A stretch of DNA of 64,000 bases from Buttiauxella warmboldiae (GTDB lineage Bacteria; Pseudomonadota; Gammaproteobacteria; Enterobacterales; Enterobacteriaceae), in contig NZ_RPOH01000064.1 in the NCBI RefSeq assembly GCF_003818135.1, positions 1-64,000 on the forward strand. Direction: 5' to 3'. Positions 1 through 7,730 of the stretch are shown piece by piece. Position numbers and translations under genes: made by a program. The notes under the pieces were generated by a model that was not told the origin of the DNA, made no database searches, and saw only the letters and a program-made list of their open reading frames with translations. Position 1 is the first letter of the stretch. Each line of letters starts with the position of its first letter.

Positions 1-176
1 CCGTTTTCCACCACCCATGAGCTGCCGTCTTCCATCAGCAGGGTGCTCTGCACGCTGTCCCGGGTGTCGATACCCCGGGCGGCCAGCAGGCGCTTCTGCC
101 CGACGGCGTAGACCGATTTCACCTCCTGCCCGCTGAGATAGCGCACCAGGGTAATAGCAAAACACCGCCCCAGCGG
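1..176 (-). pseudogene. Fragment of a Gfo/Idh/MocA-like oxidoreductase, cut by window edge
   Basis: An open minus-strand frame runs from about 176 off the left edge and reads a segment around RYLSGQEVKSVYAVGQ and later LLMEDGSSWVVEN. This resembles the C-terminal beta-sheet domain of Gfo/Idh/MocA-type NAD(P)-dependent sugar dehydrogenases. Reading upstream, the frame is closed by TAG at 177-179 just before the Fic gene, so the 5' part of the gene is missing; it probably marks a rearrangement junction. Family assignment is by general resemblance only. Confidence 0.45.
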
Positions 177-215
177 CTAAACTATCTCAATAATGATATA
201 AATTGAGGTAGATTG

Positions 216-1508
216 ATGAAGCCGCCCGCGCTTTTGCCGCTTTCCGGCATCCCGGAAGAACAATTTCAGAGCCACCAGCACTACAGCCGCCTTCTGGATA
301 GCAAAGGGCGCTATCTGCCATTTGGCGATTTTCGTCACCGGGTAAAGCGCGGGGAAGACGTTGCACTAGCCTGGACTCTCACGCGCCGGGCGAGAGATGC
401 CGCGCTACAGCGGGTTAACTTCCATAACGAAGCCGGGGAACAGGCCGGGTTTTACATCACGCCGGGCATTGCCGAAGCGTGTGCCCTGGTGGATACCGCC
501 ACCAGCCAGGCGGCATTAAACCAGCAAACCGCGGCATTACGAGGCGCAGGCGCTGAGTTGAGCGAGCTGCTGCTAAACGAACCGATTACCAGCAGTCAGC
601 TTGAGGGCGCTAACACAACCACGCTGGTGGCGCGCAACATGCTGGATACCGGGCGTAAACCCCGTACCGAAGATGAGCACATGATCGCTGGCAATGCGCG
701 GTTAATGGCCGAAATCCCTGTACACCTTAAAGAGCCGTTGACCGTAGAATTGATCCGGCACTTCCATGCCGTGGGCATGGACGGCATCGATGACGACAAA
801 TACACGCCGGGCACGTTCCGGCAAACCGATGATGTTGTGATAGCCGACTATGATGGAAACATTGTCCACCAGCCACCAAAGGCCGACACCATACCGGAAC
901 GGCTGCAGATGGTTTGTGACTTTGTCAACGACACCGGCGGGGCCTATATCCACCCGCTCATCAAGGCGTGCGCCATTCACTTTATGATTGCCCATGAGCA
1001 TCCATTCAGGGATGGCAATGGGCGCACCAGCCGGGCTTTATTCTATTGGTTTATGCTCAGGCACGGTTATGCTGCATTCAAATACATCTCGATCAGCACG
1101 CTATTGCACGCCTCATCGGTGAAATATGCGCATAGTTACCAGAACACCGAGCGTGACGGCATGGATTTAACCTATTTCCTGGAATACCAGGCAAGCGTTA
1201 TTACCCGCGCGGTAAGAGGTTATCTGGCACACGTTGAAGGGCTGGTATTGCGGCGTGCCGCACTGGATAGAGTTTTATTTGAGTCCGGCGCGCTGGGGCG
1301 ACTTACTCCCCGCCAGATCACAGCGTTGAACATCCTGAGCGCGACGCCGGGCAAGCTGTTTTCTGTGGCTGAGATAGCCGTCAGCCTGGGAATTTCTGAC
1401 AATACGGCAAGAACAGCGCTAAAAGCCCTGGAGCGGGAGTCGCTGGTGGAAGGTGTGCAGAGCAACGATCGGCAAACGCTATACAGAACACAGTCTGATT
1501 TGTGTTGA
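216..1508 (+). CDS. Fic family protein (class II, AMPylator-type) with C-terminal winged helix
   Basis: About 430 aa. The catalytic Fic motif HPFRDGNGRTSR lies near residues 260-272 and has the key His, the phosphate-binding GNGR loop and the terminal Arg, so the enzyme should transfer AMP (or a related nucleotide moiety) to a hydroxyl side chain of a target protein. An inhibitory motif SSQLEG near residue 126 fits the (S/T)xxxE(G/N) rule and lies N-terminal to the Fic core, which defines class II, self-inhibited Fic proteins. The last ~60 residues look like a winged helix, common in Fic proteins that sense or bind DNA. The ATG at 216 is preceded by GAGG at 204-207; a TTG just before it is less likely. 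It is a single gene with no obvious partner; its target cannot be read from the sequence. Confidence 0.9.
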   Translation: MKPPALLPLSGIPEEQFQSHQHYSRLLDSKGRYLPFGDFRHRVKRGEDVALAWTLTRRARDAALQRVNFHNEAGEQAGFYITPGIAEACALVDTATSQAALNQQTAALRGAGAELSELLLNEPITSSQLEGANTTTLVARNMLDTGRKPRTEDEHMIAGNARLMAEIPVHLKEPLTVELIRHFHAVGMDGIDDDKYTPGTFRQTDDVVIADYDGNIVHQPPKADTIPERLQMVCDFVNDTGGAYIHPLIKACAIHFMIAHEHPFRDGNGRTSRALFYWFMLRHGYAAFKYISISTLLHASSVKYAHSYQNTERDGMDLTYFLEYQASVITRAVRGYLAHVEGLVLRRAALDRVLFESGALGRLTPRQITALNILSATPGKLFSVAEIAVSLGISDNTARTALKALERESLVEGVQSNDRQTLYRTQSDLC

Positions 1509-1570
1509 TCGCTTCACTATCTCGGAGTGAACAGTCGTTCGTAGGTGGTGTCGTAAACTGCGTTTTTATC

Positions 1571-1813
1571 TCATTTGCCGACCGCCACTACCAATATGAC
1601 TAACTCACCATCCTCGACTTTATAAACTAAACGGACAGCTGCGGCGCGGAGCTTTATTTTGTAGCAACCTTCAAGCCCCCGCAGTCGGTTAGCGGGTCAG
1701 TGTGGGTCTTCGACCAATTTCGCTAACTTCTTTTTAAACCGATCGCGTATGCTGGCATCCAGCCTGTGCCATTCTTCGAAAGCGTCTTCGTAAAATTCAA
1801 TTTCATAGGTCAT
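1571..1813 (-). pseudogene. relE: RelE-family toxin with in-frame stop
   Basis: Reading the minus strand from ATG at 1813 gives a RelE-like protein (start MTYEIEFYEDAFEEWHRLD, later LRGLEGCYKIKLRAA and VILVVAVGK). The frame is intact over 80 codons except for one TGA stop at codon 39 (after LVEDPH). The start overlaps the end of the RelB-like antitoxin by 11 bases, the usual arrangement. The stop would remove the basic catalytic half, so the mRNA endoribonuclease should be inactive unless the stop is a sequencing error. Confidence 0.8.
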
Positions 1814-2045
1814 CAAGTTTTACACGTATCCGTTTGCCCGGATTAGCCAGGCGAGCACGCGCCAGTTCGATGATGTCAGCATCTTCGTCTGCCAGTAATG
1901 CGACCTGCACCGGTAAGCGGTTATTTTGCGCAACGTACTCAAGGACCAGGCGTACGGCTTCGGAGGTTGTAATGCCTAATGCATCAAGCGCTGCACCAGA
2001 ACGCACTTTTAAATCGTCATCAATGCGGATGTTCATAGTTGCCAT
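1803..2045 (-). CDS. relB: RelB/DinJ-family antitoxin
   Basis: An 80-aa protein beginning MATMNIRIDDDLKVRSGAAL, a typical RelB/DinJ ribbon-helix-helix start (beta strand NIRID, then helices ending in SEAVRLVLEYV). The N-terminal half should bind its own promoter as a dimer and the C-terminal half should wrap the RelE toxin. The downstream relE reading frame overlaps it but has a stop codon, so this antitoxin appears to be orphaned. It is likely autoregulated from the AT-rich stretch at 2046-2100. Confidence 0.85.
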   Translation of the reverse strand: MATMNIRIDDDLKVRSGAALDALGITTSEAVRLVLEYVAQNNRLPVQVALLADEDADIIELARARLANPGKRIRVKLDDL

Positions 2046-2299
2046 ATGCGTGGCTCCATTGTATTTACATTTGTGTAGGCAACTACAGGGTCACAGGCAA
2101 TAAAAAACCTGTAAAGACGGTTTGTTTATGCTTTGCCACCGTTATTACCATCACACGTCACTGTGTGCACCGTGACGACCAGCAAGACATCATATAAACA
2201 GGTTAACCAGGCAGACTCTGCCTCTAAAGTACCGCCAGACACCATTCCGCCGGTGCAATCCATCACCGAGCCCGCCCTGCGGTTTTATCAATGGTTTTA

Positions 2300-3159
2300 T
2301 CAATCGTACTGTTGATCGCGTTCTTTTGCTGCCCGCTGGCGGTCGTAATACTCATCTTCTGCCGTGGTGATTTCATCCAGCAGTGAATCCATATCCACGT
2401 CATGCTTCTCTTCGACAAAGAGGCCGGTTAGCGGGGTTTCCGGGGTTAGCTTGCCGTCTTCAAACAGCATCCAGATCTCTTTCGCATAACGGGTTTGCAG
2501 CAATTGCGGAGCGAACTGGCCGTAATAGGCGGTGATGTTATTCACATCACGTGCGAACATGGTTTCCGCATGGTTGTTGGCGGCGGCATCCACCGCCTGC
2601 GGCAAGTCGATAATCACCGGGCCTTGCGCATCAAGCAGCACGTTAAATTCTGATAAATCACCGTGCACAATACCGGCACACAGCATGCGCACGATATTGC
2701 GGATCATCGTTGCGAAATCAGCAACGGCGTTTTCTTCCGTCAGGGTGACATCGCTAAGGCGTGGCGCGACCGCCCCTTCAGCATCAGTCACCAGTTCCAT
2801 CAATAGCACCCCGTCAATGCACAGATAGGGCTGCGGGACGCGTACCCCGGCGTTAGCCAGGCGGAATAGCGCATCGACTTCCGCCGTCTGCCAGGACTCT
2901 TCCTGCTGCTTGCGTCCGAATTTTGAGCCTTTTTGCATGGCACGGCTATTACGGGTGTTACGGACTTTACGCCCTTCCTGGTACTGCACGGCCTGCTTAA
3001 AGCTACGTTGCGTAGCCTCTTTGTACACTTTGGCACATTGAATTTGATCACCGCATAAAACGGTGTAGACGTCAGCTTCTTTGCCGCTTTTCAGGCGCTG
3101 CAGCACATCGTCTATCAGGCCATCATAACCAGAGGTTGGATTCGATTTGGGATTTTCAT
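2300..3159 (-). pseudogene. RIO-type serine/threonine kinase with N-terminal frameshift
   Basis: Most of the protein (268 aa from a GTG at 3106) is a RIO1-like kinase of the PA4780-type bacterial family: SGKEADVYTV is the nucleotide-binding loop, IVHGDLSEFNVLL the catalytic loop with Asp and Asn, and VIIDLPQAVD the metal-binding Asp. The natural start is probably ATG at 3159 (MKIPNRIQPLV), but that frame hits a stop after MMA. One base inserted near 3126-3127 (GTT ATG to GTT GAT GAT) would join the two frames to read LVDDGLIDDVLQRLKSGK, as expected for the family. So there is a one-base deletion or a sequence error; translation from GTG 3106 would give a kinase lacking about 18 residues but keeping the catalytic core. 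Confidence 0.8.
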
Positions 3160-3445
3160 GCGGCTTTATACCTTATCTCAGCCGATTTTCGTATCAATAA
3201 TACCGACGGCAGCGGGTGAAGTCTGAATGGGGTGTTTAACTTATTGTTTTATCATTATTGGGTAGCAATGCAAAGCTGGAGACGCAACACGCAGATACAC
3301 CCACTCATACCCGGCTTGCTGCGATAAATGGGTAGGCAAAGAGAGATTATTGATTGCGGCACGGACTTGTCGCCCGCCTGGTTTGGCACAATTCGCAAAG
3401 GCCAGGATTCATTCCCGGCCCGTCAGGTAAAGTTCAAGGCTCCAC
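3160..3445. other. Intergenic region without recognised feature
   Basis: This stretch lies between the 5' end of the RIO kinase and the 3' end of the ROK repressor. It must hold the kinase promoter. I see no convincing reading frame, RNA gene or strong hairpin in it. Confidence 0.4.
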
Positions 3446-4654
3446 TTAAAGCTTAATATTACCGTTGAAAATATTTTCACTGACGATGGCAATCGCGCCA
3501 ACCAACGGTGCGCTGGAGCCAAAAACCGAATGCACAATTTTCACCTGGCGATTTTCATTAAAGCCAGGCGAACGGCTAATATTGCGAATCAGGGTTTCTT
3601 CAATAAAATCACCCGGCACGTTGTGTTCATAACCGACAATGATGAAATCGCTATCGATAAGCGCCAGCGCATTGGTCAGGGACCAGGTGAGAAAGCGGCA
3701 AAACTCATCCAGTACGCAAACGGCCAGCGGATCTTGCCGATGGGCGGCATCAATGATGTCGGTTAAAGAAGGCATCGTTTGCTGTAGTAACTGAGAGGAG
3801 AGATTCAGCTCCCTGAGGGCAGTAATACGCTTGCGAAGGTTGTGAATATTGGTGTAGTAGTCAAGGCAGCCGCGGCTACCACAGGCGCAGAGCGGGCCTT
3901 CAAAATTAATTGAGGTATGGCCGATTTCACCACTTTGCCCGATATTGCCGGTATGCATTTTGCCATTTAAAACCAGACCAGCCCCGATGCCGTTCATTAG
4001 ATGGATATAAAGATAATTTTCGATATTTTTCCCTGTCCCGTAGAGCTTTTCTGCCAGCGCGGCGGCATTAGCGTCATTAATAAGGAAAACAGGTGAGTGG
4101 GTTAAGCCCTTGAGTATTCCCACGGCGTCAAAGTTGCTGACATCACCAAACTCAGGGGGATGTAAAAGAAGACCACGAATTTCATCAAGCGGGCCTATAG
4201 AAGAAACTCCAATGCCAATGATTGGGCGGGATGTCCTTTTTATCAGGTTAAGGTAATGTTCGGATATTAAAGCTGCAAGACTTTCATTATTAAGTTCCTG
4301 GGGGTAATCCACACATTGTTTATCAATAATATTGCCCGCGAGGTCACCTGTCACCAGCGTTAGCCTATCCCTGCGAATTAAAACACCACAAATACAAAAT
4401 GACTCAGGGCTTATCATCAATAAAACTGGTTTACGTCCGGTTTGATAGTCATCAGAAAGCTGCTGAGACTCGGCAACCAGATTTTCAGCAATCATTTCCT
4501 GAATCAGGTTTGACAATGTCATCTTTGTCAAACCTGTGTGCCGGGCGAGCTCAGCACGAGACATCATTTTATGGGTTGCAAGCAGTCGTAGAATAGAAAG
4601 GCGATTGTTTTCCTTTATGTCATTGAGGTTCATTCCCTTCTTCACTTGCATCAT
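3446..4654 (-). CDS. ROK-family transcriptional repressor (NagC/Mlc-like)
   Basis: About 402 aa from ATG at 4654 (395 aa from the ATG at 4633). Residues ~15-65 form a MarR-like winged helix (NRLSILRLLATHKMMSRAEL). The rest is a ROK domain, with the zinc motif CACGSRGCLD and the ASKHA-type NDANAAALAE and GIGAGLVLNG segments. Such proteins usually bind a sugar or sugar phosphate and release operator DNA. It is divergent from a ROK kinase, SIS protein and ribose-type ABC importer, which it probably represses. The inverted repeat at 4900-4926 in the shared promoter region is the best operator candidate. The inducer cannot be inferred. Confidence 0.88.
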   Translation of the reverse strand: MMQVKKGMNLNDIKENNRLSILRLLATHKMMSRAELARHTGLTKMTLSNLIQEMIAENLVAESQQLSDDYQTGRKPVLLMISPESFCICGVLIRRDRLTLVTGDLAGNIIDKQCVDYPQELNNESLAALISEHYLNLIKRTSRPIIGIGVSSIGPLDEIRGLLLHPPEFGDVSNFDAVGILKGLTHSPVFLINDANAAALAEKLYGTGKNIENYLYIHLMNGIGAGLVLNGKMHTGNIGQSGEIGHTSINFEGPLCACGSRGCLDYYTNIHNLRKRITALRELNLSSQLLQQTMPSLTDIIDAAHRQDPLAVCVLDEFCRFLTWSLTNALALIDSDFIIVGYEHNVPGDFIEETLIRNISRSPGFNENRQVKIVHSVFGSSAPLVGAIAIVSENIFNGNIKL

Positions 4655-4899
4655 GCTTTACCTTTTCCTGGCGCTGGTTTTCGTCATTCCAACGAAGAAT
4701 AACATACCCGTAATCAATATTCCTCCTCCTGAAATTAATCGCTAACTCTATCCTCACATCCTTCCTCAGGTGAAGCTTAACCCATGGTAAACGAGATTTT
4801 TATGACTGAATTTATTATAAAATTTTGATTTATATGGTTTTATTTGTTCACTATTTTTGTGTTGAGATGTTAATCACATATTGCTAAAAAAAGGTTATT

Positions 4900-4926
4900 T
4901 AGTTAGTAAACTACATTTACTAACTA
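4900..4926. promoter_or_regulatory. Perfect 11-bp-arm palindrome, putative ROK repressor operator
   Basis: TAGTTAGTAAA and TTTACTAACTA form perfect inverted arms around a 5-base spacer (CTACA). The site lies in the AT-rich divergent region between the ROK repressor and the ROK kinase operon, about 90 bases before the kinase start. Position, symmetry and size fit a dimeric winged-helix repressor. Assignment to this regulator is inference. Confidence 0.6.
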
Positions 4927-5017
4927 TTTTTTTGCGATATAAATCTTGCGGTAACCTCAACAATCATCCCGTATCAGTAGCGCGGTGGCTTATTAATTGA
5001 TATTTCTCAGAGGTGTC

Positions 5018-5992
5018 ATGAATCAACGAATTATAGGCGTGGATATTGGTGGGACCAAGTGTGCCATTTCATTAGGTATGATTAATGAGGCAGGGGTGTC
5101 ACTGGTTGATAAAATTATTTTTGGTACGGCCAGCTTTGCATGCGTTGATAAGGTGATTGATGAAATAAAGTCATCGATTAAAAAAATAATTAACCAGAAT
5201 GCATTAAGAGAAGAAAATATTAACGCCATTGGAATAAGCTGTGGTGGTCCGCTTGATGCCAGAGCCGGTGTTATATTATCACCGCCAAATTTAATTGGCT
5301 GGGATAATATTGCGATTGTCCAGATCCTCAAAGAAAGTTTCAATGTGCCGGTAAAATTACAAAATGACGCCAATGCCTGCACGCTGGCTGAATGGCGATT
5401 TGGCGCAGCCCGTGCCTATGAAAATGCGGTGTTTTTAACTTTTGGCACGGGACTTGGCGCGGGGATGATCCTCAATGGCAAGCTCTATTCGGGAAGTAAT
5501 GACATGGCGGGTGAAGTTGGACACATTCGCCTCGCAAGCTTTGGGCCAGTGGGTTACGGCAAGATGGGATCGTTTGAGGGGTTTTGTAGCGGCGGCGGCA
5601 TTGCTCAACTGGCTAAAAGTAAAGTTTATGAAAAATTCCAGAGGGGGCAGTCCGTTTCATTCTGCTCTGATATTACGGCGCTTGAAGCACTCGATGCACG
5701 CCTCGTTGCTGATGCTGCAAGGGAAGGAGATTTGCTGGCAAAAGAAATCTTTGCGTTAAGTGGTGAGTCACTGGGCCAGGGGCTGGCGATACTGATTGAT
5801 ATGCTTAATCCACAAGTCATTGTCATTGGTGGGATTTTTACTCGCTGTCGCCAGCTGCTCTGGCCTTCCGCCCAGGCCGTTTTGCAACGTGAATGTCTGG
5901 CATCCTCGCTTTCCGTTTGTCAGATAGTCCCGGCAGAGCTGGGTGATAACGTGGGTGATTTTGCAGCCCTTGCGGTAGCGCTTAATGATTAA
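5018..5992 (+). CDS. ROK-family sugar kinase
   Basis: About 324 aa. IIGVDIGGTKCAIS is the N-terminal phosphate loop, NDANACTLAEWRFG carries the catalytic Asp, and TFGTGLGAGMILNGK is the second phosphate loop, all as in ROK sugar kinases. The usual CxCGxxGCxE zinc motif is missing: the corresponding region after EVGHIRLAS reads FGPVGYGKMGSFEGFCSGGG, a variant with Gly/Ser in place of the zinc cysteines. ATG 5018 has AGAGG just upstream, better than the TTG at 4997. It heads an operon with a SIS protein and an ABC importer, so it probably phosphorylates the imported sugar. The sugar is unknown; allose- or hexosamine-type kinases are the nearest families I recognise. Confidence 0.85.
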   Translation: MNQRIIGVDIGGTKCAISLGMINEAGVSLVDKIIFGTASFACVDKVIDEIKSSIKKIINQNALREENINAIGISCGGPLDARAGVILSPPNLIGWDNIAIVQILKESFNVPVKLQNDANACTLAEWRFGAARAYENAVFLTFGTGLGAGMILNGKLYSGSNDMAGEVGHIRLASFGPVGYGKMGSFEGFCSGGGIAQLAKSKVYEKFQRGQSVSFCSDITALEALDARLVADAAREGDLLAKEIFALSGESLGQGLAILIDMLNPQVIVIGGIFTRCRQLLWPSAQAVLQRECLASSLSVCQIVPAELGDNVGDFAALAVALND

Positions 5993-6004
5993 GCTGGAGT
6001 CCTG

Positions 6005-6655
6005 ATGAAAACAACAACCCAACAGATTCTGCATAAAACTTTCATTGATACGCCTGCATTGCAGGTTTGTGAACCGTCGATTGTCAACGCCTGGGAAATT
6101 CTGGTTCGCTGTTTTAAACAGCAAAATAAACTACTGCTTTGTGGTAATGGGGGGAGTGCTGCCGATTGTGAGCACATTGTCGGAGAGTTGATGAAGGGGT
6201 TCGTGCTGCCACGGACGCTACCCGCCAGCGTTCAGGAAAAAATCAAAGCGGCCTGGCCCGATCGCGGAGACTATCTTGCCAGCCATCTTCAGGGGGCTTT
6301 ACCGGCTATTTCACTGGTAAGCCACACCAGTTTTAGCACCGCGTTTATCAATGATGTTGCAGCAGATATGGTCTATGCCCAGCAGGTCTACGGCTATGGT
6401 CAAGCGGGCGACGTGCTGATGGCGTTAAGCACCTCTGGTAACGCAGAGAATGTGCTGAACGCCGCCAGAATTGCTGAAGTCTGCGGTATGGAAACGGTTG
6501 CCATTACAGGGAGTAAGGGGGGAGAAATCGCACGCTTAGCCCATTGCGTGATTTGCCTGCCTGCGGACAAAACCTACCGTATCCAGGAATACACGCTGGT
6601 GGTCTACCACTGCCTGTGCGCCATGCTGGAAGCGGAAATATTTCTGGCGCAATAA
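6005..6655 (+). CDS. SIS-domain phosphosugar isomerase, GmhA-like
   Basis: 216 aa with a sugar isomerase (SIS) fold. LLLCGNGGSAADCEHIVGEL is the GmhA-type phosphate-binding motif near residues 44-63, LMALSTSGNAENVLNAA the second SIS motif, and AITGSKGGEIARLA the third. The protein resembles sedoheptulose-7-phosphate isomerase but its gene lies 12 bases after a sugar kinase and before a ribose-type importer, so it more likely isomerises or binds the kinase product of this pathway than makes LPS heptose. Its start has CTGGAG six bases upstream. Confidence 0.8.
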   Translation: MKTTTQQILHKTFIDTPALQVCEPSIVNAWEILVRCFKQQNKLLLCGNGGSAADCEHIVGELMKGFVLPRTLPASVQEKIKAAWPDRGDYLASHLQGALPAISLVSHTSFSTAFINDVAADMVYAQQVYGYGQAGDVLMALSTSGNAENVLNAARIAEVCGMETVAITGSKGGEIARLAHCVICLPADKTYRIQEYTLVVYHCLCAMLEAEIFLAQ

Positions 6656-6706
6656 TTTTAACCCCGAACCCGGTTCTGAACGTCACAATAACAAAAGGAA
6701 TGCACC

Positions 6707-7654
6707 ATGAAATTACGTAACGTTGCTCTGTCCTGCGTGCTGTTATCCGCCGTGTCGCAGGCTGCTATGGCGGCAGATGTTGCCGTGATTCTCAAATCTC
6801 TCTCCGATCCATTTTTCCTCTCGGTGAAACAAGGTGTTGAAGAAGAAGCGAAAAAACGCGGCGTAAGCGTTGATTTCTTTGCTCCTGCCAGCGATGCCGA
6901 TCCGCAAGGGCAATTGCGCCTTCTGGAAGATGCAATAAATAAGAATTATAAGGGCATCGCCCTTGCGCCAACGTCGCCCGTAAGCCTGGTCAGAGCCATT
7001 GCTAAAGCGAATAAGAAAGGTATTTACGTGGTGAATATTGATGAGAAAGTCGATATTCCACAGCTGCGTTCCGTTGGCGGTAGTATCGTTGGCTATACCG
7101 GCACTGACAACGTGATGTTAGGAGAAAAGGCGGGCAAGTTTATAGTCAAACAGCTGGGCGAAGAGGGGGGGAAAGTCGCTATCATCGAAGGTAAACCGGG
7201 GTATTTTGCCAGCGAAACGCGTAAAAGTGGCGTAACAGCCGGGCTTAAAAGCAGCAGTAAAGTCACCATTGCTTCAAGCCAGCCCGGTGACTGGGACCGC
7301 GTAAAAGCGATGGACGTGACGGCAAATATTTTACAGCGTTATCCGGATATTCGGGCCATCTACTCTGCCAATGATGTGATGTCGCTGGGTGTGGTACAGG
7401 CAGTTAAGAATGCCGGGAAACTGGGCAAAGTGATGGTTGTAGGTACTGATGCATCCCCTGAGGCTCGTGACTCGATCAAACGTGGCGAGCTGACGGCATC
7501 CATTGCCCAGAACCCGCAGGCTATAGGTTCAATGGGACTGACTATGCTGCTGGATGCCGTCAATAACAAAGTCCCTATGGACCCAAAAGCCGAGCCTAAA
7601 TTTATACCTGTAGATACCTACATTGTGACTAAAGATGGCAGGGTTGACGAGTAA
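6707..7654 (+). CDS. Periplasmic sugar-binding protein of ribose-type ABC importer (RbsB-like)
   Basis: 315 aa. A signal peptide MKLRNVALSCVLLSAVSQAA ends at about AMA|AD. The mature part is a type I periplasmic binding protein (peripla_BP_4): VAVILKSLSDPFFLSVKQGV at the start, then IALAPTSP, VVNIDEK, VAIIEGKPG and YSANDVMSLGVVQAVK, all typical of RbsB-like proteins. It should capture a pentose or hexose and deliver it to the membrane complex encoded next. A hairpin follows the gene, a common way to keep more message for the binding protein than for the membrane parts. Confidence 0.9.
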   Translation: MKLRNVALSCVLLSAVSQAAMAADVAVILKSLSDPFFLSVKQGVEEEAKKRGVSVDFFAPASDADPQGQLRLLEDAINKNYKGIALAPTSPVSLVRAIAKANKKGIYVVNIDEKVDIPQLRSVGGSIVGYTGTDNVMLGEKAGKFIVKQLGEEGGKVAIIEGKPGYFASETRKSGVTAGLKSSSKVTIASSQPGDWDRVKAMDVTANILQRYPDIRAIYSANDVMSLGVVQAVKNAGKLGKVMVVGTDASPEARDSIKRGELTASIAQNPQAIGSMGLTMLLDAVNNKVPMDPKAEPKFIPVDTYIVTKDGRVDE

Positions 7655-7661
7655 CAGCAGC

Positions 7662-7684
7662 GGCACAGCTCACCCGGCTGTGCC
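7662..7684 (+). terminator. Intercistronic hairpin after binding-protein gene
   Basis: GGCACAGC and GCTGTGCC are perfect inverted arms with a 7-base loop, directly after the binding-protein stop codon. There is no T-run, so it more likely stabilises the upstream message or partly attenuates transcription than ends it fully. Confidence 0.6.
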
Positions 7685-7730
7685 CATTGTTATCCCCTGA
7701 TGAGGTTACCTGGATTCAATGAGGTAGATT

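Noticed and set aside
2133-2315. 60-codon plus-strand frame between relB and the RIO kinase
   Set aside because: No start context or recognisable family; it overlaps the end of the kinase gene and looks like chance.
6005-6655. SIS protein as the LPS heptose isomerase GmhA
   Set aside because: Motifs are GmhA-like, but its place between a sugar kinase and a sugar importer makes a catabolic role more likely.
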